Assembly (NCBI GenBank): GCA_002382045.1
Contig: DFZJ01000043.1
Span: 1-7,106, forward strand
DNA: 7,106 nucleotides
DNA from: Syntrophaceae bacterium UBA4059
Lineage (GTDB): Bacteria > Desulfobacterota > Syntrophia > Syntrophales > Smithellaceae
Direction: 5' to 3'
Position numbers and translations under genes: made by a program. The notes under the pieces are model-generated. The model worked only from the letters and a program-made list of their open reading frames with translations, ran no database searches and had not been told where the DNA came from. Shown piece after piece: positions 1 to 6,128 of this stretch (position 1 is the first letter of the stretch; each line of letters starts with the position of its first letter).

Positions 1-573
1 GCTTTCAACAAGGATTATGAAATCCGGCGGGTGGAAGTCGTCGGATCTAAAGTCAGTGCGGATTTTACGCGCAAGGCCATTATTGCTGTTATTTTTTCCT
101 GGCTGGCCATCCTGATTTATGTCACCTGGCGCTTTGAGTTTCGTTACGCGGCAGGAGGCATTCTGGCTCTGGTTCATGACACCCTGATTGTGATCGGGGC
201 GGTTTCTGTGATGAATATGGAATTCACCATCAACATTCTTGCCGTCCTCGTTTTCGTTATCGGTTTTTCGATTAATGACACCATTGTGACCTTGGATCGA
301 ATTCGGGAAATTGTCAAACGCAATCCCAAACAGAAGCTGGGCGACATCATCAATCTGGCCATCAATGAAACCCTCAGCAGAACCATTTTGACGTCTCTGA
401 CGGTTTTCTTCACGGTTTTAGCCCTGTATATTTTCGGCGGACCGGTCATCCGTGATTTTGCTTTTGCCATGCTGGTCGGCACGGTCGTCGGCACGTATTC
501 CACGGTCTATATCGCATGCACCAGCGTGATGCTTTTTGAAAAGTGGCAACCTTCGAGAATGAAGAGGAAGTAA
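1..573 (+). CDS. secF: Protein translocase subunit SecF, 5'-truncated by the window
   Basis: The frame is open from base 1 (AFNKDYEIRR...) and ends with TAA at 571-573, giving the last 190 residues of SecF; roughly 110-120 N-terminal residues, including TM1 start and part of the periplasmic domain, lie upstream of the window. SecF works with SecD in the inner membrane, using the proton gradient to pull exported proteins through SecYEG from the periplasmic side. Visible hallmarks are the segment ALVHDTLIVIGAV, the strongly conserved GFSINDTIVTLDRIRE signature of the SecD/SecF membrane domain, and NETLSRTILTSLTVFF, followed by two further hydrophobic helices and a short basic cytoplasmic tail (SRMKRK). 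The internal GTG at 31 is not the real start, because the SecF-like sequence continues upstream of it. secD is expected just upstream. The next gene begins 5 bases after the stop, so co-transcription with the DUF456 gene and lepB is likely. Confidence 0.95.
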   Translation, partial: AFNKDYEIRRVEVVGSKVSADFTRKAIIAVIFSWLAILIYVTWRFEFRYAAGGILALVHDTLIVIGAVSVMNMEFTINILAVLVFVIGFSINDTIVTLDRIREIVKRNPKQKLGDIINLAINETLSRTILTSLTVFFTVLALYIFGGPVIRDFAFAMLVGTVVGTYSTVYIACTSVMLFEKWQPSRMKRK

Positions 574-578
574 TCATC

Positions 579-1091
579 TTGTCGTCCCTGGCCGCCGTAG
601 GATTTGTGGTATTTATTTTAATATTGTTCGTCGGGATTTATCTGACCTTGTTCGGATTACCCGGAGCCATCATTATATTTCTGGATGTTTTGTTCTACGC
701 CCTTTTAACCGGCTTTGCGCAAGTCGGGTGGAAAGTCATCTTGTTTTTGCTGGTCTTGGCCCTGCTGGCCGAATCGCTGGATTTTCTGGCAGGATTAACG
801 GAAGTGCATCCAGCGCCTGTGATGAAGAAAACCCTGTGGGCCTCAGCCATAGGCTCAGTGGCGGGCATGATGCTTCTAACGCCTGTTCTTTGGGGTCTCG
901 GTATCTGGGGTGGTTTTTTCCTCGGAGGGTTGGCGGGATTATTGATCGTAGAATTGCTTCGTCAAGCAAAATTAAGAACTCCCCATCAGGCATCCAGCCG
1001 TGCTTTCTTCGCCATGATCGGACAAAAAATGCTCAAAGGTTTTCTTGCCCTGATTATGATTTTTGTTTCTTTACACAACATTTACTCTTAG
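579..1091 (+). CDS. DUF456-family small integral membrane protein
   Basis: The protein is about 170 residues and very hydrophobic, with several predicted membrane helices. Its glycine-rich character fits DUF456: LFGLPGAIIIFLDVLFYALLTGF near the N-terminus, an acidic ESLDFLAG turn, then IGSVAGMMLLTPVLWGLGIWGGFFLGGLAGLLIVELL with small-residue (glycine zipper) spacing, and a final hydrophobic helix near the C-terminus. The function of this family is unknown. I chose TTG at 579 because GAGGAAG (564-570), at the end of secF, sits at a usable distance and this gives a 5-base gap after secF. A GTG at 543 is also in frame and would add 12 polar, acidic residues and overlap secF by 31 bases. The TAG stop overlaps the AGGAG ribosome site of lepB. 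Placement between secF and lepB suggests co-expression with export machinery, but gives no direct functional proof. Family call fairly sure; start less so. Confidence 0.75.
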   Translation: MSSLAAVGFVVFILILFVGIYLTLFGLPGAIIIFLDVLFYALLTGFAQVGWKVILFLLVLALLAESLDFLAGLTEVHPAPVMKKTLWASAIGSVAGMMLLTPVLWGLGIWGGFFLGGLAGLLIVELLRQAKLRTPHQASSRAFFAMIGQKMLKGFLALIMIFVSLHNIYS

Positions 1092-1106
1092 GAGCCCGTC
1101 TTTGTC

Positions 1107-1736
1107 ATGAAGGGAAAAAGCAATAAATCAAAAGTTCAGGAGTATATTGAGGCGATTATTATCGCCATTTTAATCGCCGTCGTTATTCGTACTTTTATCA
1201 TCCAGGCCTACAAAATTCCTTCCCGCTCAATGGTGCCGACACTGCTTGTTGGTGATCATCTGCTGGTCAATAAATTCATTTACGGCGTTAAAATACCGGT
1301 GTTGAGAAAAATTTTAATCCCCGTGACTGACCCGAAAAGAGGGGATATTATCGTTTTTATTTACCCCCATGACCGATCTAAGGATTATATCAAGCGCGTC
1401 ATCGGCGTGGGCGGCGATAAAATCGAAATCAAAAATAAAAATATCTATATCAATGATCAACCCCACAAAGACACCTTCGGCATTTATTCCGACAACATCA
1501 CCTACCCGGCAATGATGCAGCCACGCGATAACTTCGGGCCGGTCGTCGTTCCGAAGCGGTCACTTTTTGTCATGGGCGACAACCGCGATGAAAGCGCCGA
1601 CAGCCGCTTCTGGGGTTTTGTGGACTTGAGAGACGTGGAAGGAAAAGCGCTGGTTATCTACTGGTCATGGAACAGCGAAGAAGACAATCTTCTGAAGAAA
1701 ATCCGGTGGGAGCGCCTGGGAAATCTGCTCCACTGA
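1107..1736 (+). CDS. lepB: Signal peptidase I (leader peptidase)
   Basis: Membrane-bound serine protease (S26 family) that removes signal peptides from proteins exported by Sec and Tat. It is complete at 209 residues, a usual length for the single-anchor form. An N-terminal membrane segment (about residues 14-33) follows a basic cytoplasmic stretch. The catalytic serine lies in the box B motif IPSRSMVPTL (Ser41), the catalytic lysine in the box D motif DYIKRVIGVGGD (Lys96), and box E GDNRDESADSRFWGFV spans residues 157-172. All signature boxes are intact, so the enzyme should be active. The ATG at 1107 follows AGGAG (1090-1094) with a 12-base spacer; that ribosome site overlaps the stop of the DUF456 gene, pointing to one transcript with secF. 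The gene converges on the Nramp gene, whose stop is only 26 bases away. No convincing terminator in the + direction is visible after it. Confidence 0.97.
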   Translation: MKGKSNKSKVQEYIEAIIIAILIAVVIRTFIIQAYKIPSRSMVPTLLVGDHLLVNKFIYGVKIPVLRKILIPVTDPKRGDIIVFIYPHDRSKDYIKRVIGVGGDKIEIKNKNIYINDQPHKDTFGIYSDNITYPAMMQPRDNFGPVVVPKRSLFVMGDNRDESADSRFWGFVDLRDVEGKALVIYWSWNSEEDNLLKKIRWERLGNLLH

Positions 1737-1779
1737 AACAAATAAATACCGGCTGCGGATCGTTACCAGAAAGCCGATA
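1736..1779 (-). terminator. Putative intrinsic terminator of the MgtE-like/Nramp operon
   Basis: Read on the - strand, TATCGGCT (1772-1779) can pair with AGCCGGTA (1747-1754) over 8 bases with one G-T wobble, with a 17-base loop, followed by a T-rich tail TTTATTTGTTT (1736-1746). The Nramp stop codon (1763-1765) falls inside the loop. The T tract is interrupted and the loop is large, so this is a weak call. On the + strand there is no T tract after the stem, so it should not serve lepB as an intrinsic terminator. Confidence 0.4.
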
Positions 1780-3022
1780 CAACCATCGCGACCGACAGGC
1801 CTATGAGAATGATAACCGTTACCCAGGAGACAACATTCATCAGCCGGCCATTGACGAAATCTCCCATAATCCGTCTGTCATTAATCAGCAGCAGCATGAA
1901 AATCAGGACAAACGGCAGCAAAATACCGTTGATCACCTGAGAATAAAACATGATGGAGATGAGCGGGACGCCCGGCAGCAGAATAATCCCTGCTCCCAAA
2001 AAAATCATCAGCGAATAGAGACCGTAAAACTGCGGTGCTTCGACAAATTTTGTATTCAGACTGGATTCCCAGCCGAAGGCCTCACAAATGGTATAAGCAG
2101 TGGAAAGCGGCAGGATCGAGGCGGCAAACAGCGAAGCATTGAGCAAGCCGAAAGCAAACAGCAGGGAGGCATAGGGGCCGGCCAGCGGCGCCAGCGCCAG
2201 CGCGGCGTCCTTCGCCGTATCGATTTTGAGCCCGTTTTGGAATAAGGTCACGGCGCAAAGCATGATAATAAAAAAAGCGACAACATTGACGGTAATGGAG
2301 CCGAAGATAACATCCATCCGGGAATACTTGTAACTCTCCGCTTTCAGGCCTTTGTCCACAATCGAAGACTGCAGATAAAACTGCATCCAGGGCGCAATGG
2401 TGGTTCCGATAATGCCGATCGCCATCGTCAGCATGCCTGCGTCAAAATTCAAACTGGGCGTTATCGCCGCCTGACTGATCGCCGACCAGTTGGGATGAAC
2501 CATGAATCCCGAAACGATATAGGAAAGATAAAAAACGCAAGCCACCAGAAACACTTTTTCCACGGACTTGTAATTACCCTTCACCACCAGCCACCAGACA
2601 AAAATAGCGCCTGCCGGTACGGAAATGTATTTGCTGACGCCGAAGATTTCCATACTGGCGGCAATACCGGCAAACTCGCAGAGTGTGTTTCCCAGATTGG
2701 CAAAGAGGAGAATGATCATCAGGTAAAAAGTGATCTTCGCGCCAAAACGCTCGCGGATCAGGTCGGAAAGCCCCTTGCCGGAAACCACCCCCATTCGGGC
2801 GCACATTTCCTGAATGATAATCAATGCCACGGTTACGGGAATTAAAATCCAAATCAGGCTTAGCCCGTAGTGAGCGCCGGCCAGCGAATAAGTGGTGATT
2901 CCACCGGCATCGTTATCGACGTTGGATGTAATAATGCCCGGACCGATCAAGGCAAAAAACAGCCCCACCTTCCATAAACCGGTCTGCAATATTTTTCCCC
3001 AGAATGTTTTCAGTTGTTCCAT
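1763..3022 (-). CDS. Nramp-family (SLC11) divalent metal transporter with altered metal-site motifs, NRMT-like
   Basis: Inner-membrane protein of 419 residues with about 11 hydrophobic helices, as in bacterial Nramp/MntH transporters. TM1 carries GPGIITSNVDNDAGG (27-41) where classic Nramps have the DPGN metal site: the Asp is kept (D38), but Pro becomes Ala39 and Asn becomes Gly41. In TM6, GTTIAPWMQFYLQSS (206-220) replaces the classic MPH motif, so the metal-binding Met is Ala210. Losing that Met is, as I recall, typical of the Nramp-related magnesium transporters (NRMT); classic Mn/Fe Nramps keep it. Mg2+ is therefore a reasonable substrate guess, but only an inference. The ATG (3020-3022) lies 22 bases after the stop of the MgtE-like gene and has no strong Shine-Dalgarno, so translation may be coupled to that gene. 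Family assignment is firm; I avoid the symbol mntH because the substrate is doubtful. Confidence 0.9.
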   Translation of the reverse strand: MEQLKTFWGKILQTGLWKVGLFFALIGPGIITSNVDNDAGGITTYSLAGAHYGLSLIWILIPVTVALIIIQEMCARMGVVSGKGLSDLIRERFGAKITFYLMIILLFANLGNTLCEFAGIAASMEIFGVSKYISVPAGAIFVWWLVVKGNYKSVEKVFLVACVFYLSYIVSGFMVHPNWSAISQAAITPSLNFDAGMLTMAIGIIGTTIAPWMQFYLQSSIVDKGLKAESYKYSRMDVIFGSITVNVVAFFIIMLCAVTLFQNGLKIDTAKDAALALAPLAGPYASLLFAFGLLNASLFAASILPLSTAYTICEAFGWESSLNTKFVEAPQFYGLYSLMIFLGAGIILLPGVPLISIMFYSQVINGILLPFVLIFMLLLINDRRIMGDFVNGRLMNVVSWVTVIILIGLSVAMVVSAFW

Positions 3023-3044
3023 AAATCACTGTCAAGAACGGGAC

Positions 3045-4307
3045 TTACTTGCCCAGTTGCGGCGCCACAATTTCCAGAAGATTTTTAAAAATGATCGTAC
3101 CGTGCATCTTCTCCTCGTCATCTACAACCGGGATAGCGGTTACAGCATATTTAGCAAACTGTTCGGCGACGATATCATGTTTGTCATCGAGTTTTACCGA
3201 TACCACGCGATCATCCATAATCTCTTCCAATAGTTGATCCGGTTCGGCCAGAATCAAATCCCGCAAGCTGATCACCCCCAGGAGACGCTCTTCCTCATCC
3301 GTCACATAAACGTAGTAAACCAGATCCACATCGGCCGCCTCCCGGCGAAACGCCTCCAGCGCTTCCCGAACCGTCGTTTGCGGACTGAAACTGAGGTAAG
3401 ATGTCGTCATCATGCCGCCCGCTTCCTGCTCCGGATGGGCCATCAGTTCCTTGACGTCGTCGGCAATATCCTTTTCCATTTCATTTAAAATGCCTTCCGC
3501 CTTGGATTTCGGCAGATCTCCGATGAGGTCGGCAGCCTCGGAAAGAGACATTTCTTCAATAATATCAGAAGCTTTTTCTGAATTGAGATCATTAATCAAA
3601 CTGACTTGAATTTTGGGATCTGTTTCTTCCAGTGTTTCGGCCGCCGTTTCAACATCCAGCGCCTGAAACACGGCGGAGCGCTGTTTAATATCCAGCTCTT
3701 CCAGAATATCGGCCAGATCGGCCGGGTGGATCTGGCTTAAACGGTTTTGCGCTATATTCAACTGTAAAAGATCCGGCGAACTGAGCGGCTGGGTAAACTT
3801 CCAGGGAATGAAATGATTGGTCAGTTTGTAATCAAACAGCCCCTGGAAAACGGCATCAAAAACTCTGATTAAACCGACACGACGAATCAAACCACGAAAG
3901 CCCACATCCACATGAACAAGGTGCAGGCCATGCCTGGTTTTTAAAAACTGGAGATCGTTGACCCGTCTAATCTTGGCGCCATCCGTATCAACCACCTGCT
4001 TATCAAGCAGTGCATCTTTGAGCAGGACTTCCCCTTCCCGTAAATGCAGTGCAGACAACTCCTGGATGGATGCAACAGCCACCGATATGGTCTGATCCAT
4101 GTCTACGACATCCTTCCAGGGAAGGACGACCGGGTTTTTTTTCCGGGCGGAACGGAAGATGATTCCTGTAACAATTGGATAAGGTTCAACAAATTCCGCA
4201 GTTAAATCATAAACGCGGCCTAATGTTTCGCCCGTGGCGCCCACAATACTTCTCCCCAGGATTTTGCTTAAAAACAAAAAAACCTGAGGTTCGCGATTCA
4301 TCGCCAT
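3045..4307 (-). CDS. PRC-barrel / MgtE N-domain / CBS-pair protein without a membrane channel
   Basis: Soluble protein of 420 residues with no membrane helix. Residues about 8-80 resemble a PRC-barrel (SKILGRSIVGATGETLGRVYD ... VVLPWKDV); about 95-145 looks like a second, related barrel (LLDKQVVDTDGAKIRRVNDL). Residues about 190-292 are the helical MgtE intracellular N-domain (HPADLADILEELD, then repeats of the type ASDIIEEMS and AADLIGDLP). A CBS pair follows (about 297-355, with LLGVISLRDLIL, and 360-416, with AIPVVDDEEKMHGTI). In MgtE channels this N-plus-CBS module binds Mg2+ and gates the pore; here the chain ends just after CBS2, where the MgtE membrane domain would begin. The TAA at 3045-3047 ends a full-length frame, so this is an architecture rather than obvious truncation. 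The adjacent Nramp gene suggests the module senses Mg2+ for, or gates, that transporter (inference). The start at 4307 is supported by GGAGGA (4316-4321) 8 bases upstream. Confidence 0.9.
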   Translation of the reverse strand: MAMNREPQVFLFLSKILGRSIVGATGETLGRVYDLTAEFVEPYPIVTGIIFRSARKKNPVVLPWKDVVDMDQTISVAVASIQELSALHLREGEVLLKDALLDKQVVDTDGAKIRRVNDLQFLKTRHGLHLVHVDVGFRGLIRRVGLIRVFDAVFQGLFDYKLTNHFIPWKFTQPLSSPDLLQLNIAQNRLSQIHPADLADILEELDIKQRSAVFQALDVETAAETLEETDPKIQVSLINDLNSEKASDIIEEMSLSEAADLIGDLPKSKAEGILNEMEKDIADDVKELMAHPEQEAGGMMTTSYLSFSPQTTVREALEAFRREAADVDLVYYVYVTDEEERLLGVISLRDLILAEPDQLLEEIMDDRVVSVKLDDKHDIVAEQFAKYAVTAIPVVDDEEKMHGTIIFKNLLEIVAPQLGK

Positions 4308-4315
4308 AGTTATCT

Positions 4316-4321
4316 TCCTCC
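4316..4321 (-). promoter_or_regulatory. Shine-Dalgarno of the MgtE-like gene
   Basis: GGAGGA on the - strand, 8 bases before the ATG at 4307. It fixes the start at 4307 over the second ATG two codons further in. A small hairpin, AGGTT / AACCT with a 3-base loop (4322-4334), lies immediately upstream in the same mRNA. Confidence 0.8.
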
Positions 4322-4340
4322 AGGTTGCGAACCTATATCA

Positions 4341-4370
4341 TTTATGATTTTTAAAGGAAAGTATTTTCAA
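4341..4370 (-). promoter_or_regulatory. Putative sigma70 promoter of the MgtE-like/Nramp operon
   Basis: On the - strand, TTGAAA (4365-4370, five of six to the -35 consensus) is followed after 17-18 bases by TCATAA or CATAAA (within 4341-4347), a moderate -10. This would start transcription near 4334 and leave a leader of about 27 bases. A perfect inverted repeat ATCAT-TT-ATGAT (4337-4348) covers the -10 and could be an operator. The promoter is placed back to back with the pyr promoter; the two -35 boxes are 9 bases apart. Confidence 0.35.
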
Positions 4371-4379
4371 CTTTTTACC

Positions 4380-4408
4380 TTGACATGAAACGAGGGATGT
4401 TGTAATGA
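4380..4408 (+). promoter_or_regulatory. Putative sigma70 promoter of the pyr operon
   Basis: A perfect -35 TTGACA (4380-4385) lies downstream of a very AT-rich stretch (4338-4378). The -10 is ambiguous: TGTAAT (4401-4406) matches five of six but with a short 15-base spacer; TAATGA (4403-4408) has a 17-base spacer but a poor match. Either predicts a start near 4412-4415, which puts the first paired base of the PyrR-type hairpin about 10 bases into the transcript. The position just upstream of the attenuator supports the call. Confidence 0.5.
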
Positions 4409-4423
4409 GCGAACGCAATGAAA

Positions 4424-4456
4424 CCTTTTAATTTGATCCGGCGAGATTGAAAAAGG
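4424..4456 (+). promoter_or_regulatory. Candidate PyrR-binding loop in the pyr leader RNA
   Basis: The lower stem pairs CCTTTT (4424-4429) with AAAAGG (4451-4456). After an internal bulge, the upper stem pairs GATC (4435-4438) with GATT (4445-4448), closing a hexaloop CGGCGA (4439-4444). As I remember the Bacillus PyrR-binding loop, its core is TCCAGAGAGGCTG with hexaloop CAGAGA and a loop consensus of the form CNGNGA. The stretch here, TCCGGCGAGATTG, fits that consensus, and the stem bases that differ remain paired (T-G to T-A, G-C to A-T, A-T to G-T). It lies 168 bases upstream of a gene for PyrR itself. PyrR bound to UMP would be expected to stabilise this hairpin. The lower-stem 3' arm contains the Shine-Dalgarno of the leader frame. 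The comparison is from memory and was not run against a covariance model. Confidence 0.65.
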
Positions 4457-4464
4457 ACAACAGG

Positions 4465-4536
4465 ATGAAAAAAGTGATCACCACGCGCATTCGGGCCTTT
4501 CTCCGCAAGGGGAAAGGCTTTTTTTATGCCCGATGA
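4465..4536 (+). CDS. Candidate leader peptide of the pyr operon, 23 residues
   Basis: The ATG at 4465 is preceded by AAAGGA (4452-4457) with a 7-base spacer, a good ribosome site. The frame runs 23 codons to TGA (4534-4536). The peptide begins MKKVITTRIRAF and is basic (eight Lys or Arg). Codons 11-18 are written by the terminator stem and codons 19-21 (Phe-Phe-Tyr) by its T tract, so a ribosome translating this frame would prevent the hairpin from forming. This resembles the logic of the E. coli pyrBI leader, where a translating ribosome disrupts an attenuator. No run of a single amino acid codon suggests an amino-acid-sensing leader. The alternative is a chance frame; a conserved frame with conserved ribosome site in relatives would settle it. 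Confidence 0.5.
   Translation: MKKVITTRIRAFLRKGKGFFYAR
4495..4525 (+). terminator. Intrinsic terminator (attenuator) in the pyr leader
   Basis: GCCTTTCTCC (4495-4504) pairs with GGGGAAAGGC (4509-4518) over 10 bases with one G-T wobble, closed by a GCAA tetraloop (GNRA type), and followed by seven T (4519-4525). It is a textbook intrinsic terminator, yet it lies about 100 bases upstream of pyrR and downstream of the pyr promoter, so it should act as an attenuator. An outer helix TCGGGC (4491-4496) with GCCCGA (4528-4533) could form as an alternative or extension. The 5' arm can also pair with the 3' arm of the PyrR-type hairpin (AAAGG with CCTTT), giving an antiterminator. Confidence 0.85.
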
Positions 4537-4623
4537 CGCATTTTTGATCGCATGGGCGCCGGGCCTCAGATGAATTTTTTCTTCGCAGTGTACGGCAACT
4601 TCCCGGCAGGATAAGGAAAAAAC
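4537..4623 (+). other. Untranslated spacer between attenuator and pyrR
   Basis: These 87 bases follow the leader frame and end with the pyrR ribosome site, AAGGAA (4613-4618), 5 bases before the ATG. A short frame (4552-4614, 20 codons) without a ribosome site is present and is probably chance. No second terminator or PyrR-type loop is visible here. Confidence 0.5.
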
Positions 4624-5172
4624 ATGACCCAAAAGACGAGCTCCAAAATCGTGATGGACAGTGACGGCATTGAACGATGTCTGACACGAATCGCTTATGA
4701 AATCCTGGAAAAAAACAAGGGCATGGATGACCTTGTCCTGGTGGGCATCCGTACCGGCGGCATTTATCTGGCCGAAAGACTTCAAAAAAAGATTTCCGCC
4801 ATTGAAAACAAAACAATTCCTTTGGGCATTCTTGACATTACGCTTTATCGGGACGACATCGCCAAATCCAGCAAAAAAGCCCCCCTGGGAAAAACGAATA
4901 TTCCCTTCGATCTCACGGATAAAAAAGTCATTCTTCTGGACGACGTCCTTTTTACCGGACGAACCATCCGTGCCGCGATGGACGCGTTAATTGATTTCGG
5001 CCGTCCCAAAATGATTCAACTGGCCGTGTTAATCGACCGCGGTCATCGCGAACTGCCCATTCGCGCTGATTACGTCGGTAAAAACCTCCCCTCCTCTCTA
5101 TGGGAAGCGGTGAGCGTCAATCTCCTGGAAAAAAACGGTAAGGACGAAGTTGTCATTTTAGAAGAAACGTAA
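4624..5172 (+). CDS. pyrR: Bifunctional PyrR: pyr RNA-binding regulator / uracil phosphoribosyltransferase
   Basis: A complete PyrR of 182 residues, the normal length. Family members bind UMP or UTP and a hairpin in pyr leader RNA to promote attenuation, and many also convert uracil plus PRPP to UMP. The PRPP-binding signature of type I phosphoribosyltransferases is intact (KVILLDDVLFTGRTIRAAMD, about 101-120). Other conserved PyrR elements are GIRTGGIYLAERL (41-53), LGILDITLYRDD (67-78) and DRGHRELPIRADYVGKNLPSS (138-158). The start follows AAGGAA (4613-4618). It is the first gene after the attenuator and is followed after 26 bases by pyrB and then pyrC, so PyrR probably controls its own operon. 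The hairpin resembling a PyrR site in its own leader supports a real RNA-regulatory role, rather than only the salvage activity. Confidence 0.96.
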   Translation: MTQKTSSKIVMDSDGIERCLTRIAYEILEKNKGMDDLVLVGIRTGGIYLAERLQKKISAIENKTIPLGILDITLYRDDIAKSSKKAPLGKTNIPFDLTDKKVILLDDVLFTGRTIRAAMDALIDFGRPKMIQLAVLIDRGHRELPIRADYVGKNLPSSLWEAVSVNLLEKNGKDEVVILEET

Positions 5173-5198
5173 TTTTAAAAGACCCGCAAGGCAAACCT

Positions 5199-6124
<926 letters not shown>

Positions 6125-6128
<4 letters not shown>

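Noticed and set aside
1667..2245. A long + strand frame of 192 codons overlapping the ends of lepB and the Nramp gene.
   Set aside because: Its Gln/Arg/Asn-rich low-complexity translation is typical of the antisense of a membrane-protein gene; lepB and Nramp are clear in the other frames.
3030..3035. TTGACA on the - strand between the MgtE-like and Nramp genes, like a -35 box.
   Set aside because: It lies 7 bases before the Nramp ATG, so a promoter there would start transcription inside the coding region; the two genes look like one operon.
3045..3072. The MgtE-like protein as a frameshifted or truncated MgtE channel gene.
   Set aside because: No remnant of the MgtE membrane domain follows the stop; the next gene starts 22 bases later and is an Nramp. 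The extra PRC region also argues for a distinct architecture.
4465..4536. Amino-acid-sensing (trp-like) leader because of four Arg codons in the leader frame.
   Set aside because: The Arg codons are scattered, not consecutive, and the operon makes pyrimidines next to pyrR; a pyrimidine signal is much more plausible.
4552..4614. A second short frame (20 codons, starting MGAGPQMNFFF) between the attenuator and pyrR, in the same frame as both, with its TAA in the pyrR ribosome site.
   Set aside because: No Shine-Dalgarno before its ATG and no matching RNA structure; most likely chance.
4375..4816. Open frames on the - strand across the pyr leader and the start of pyrR.
   Set aside because: They are antisense to pyrR, resemble no family I know, and would conflict with the promoter, hairpin and terminator seen on the + strand.
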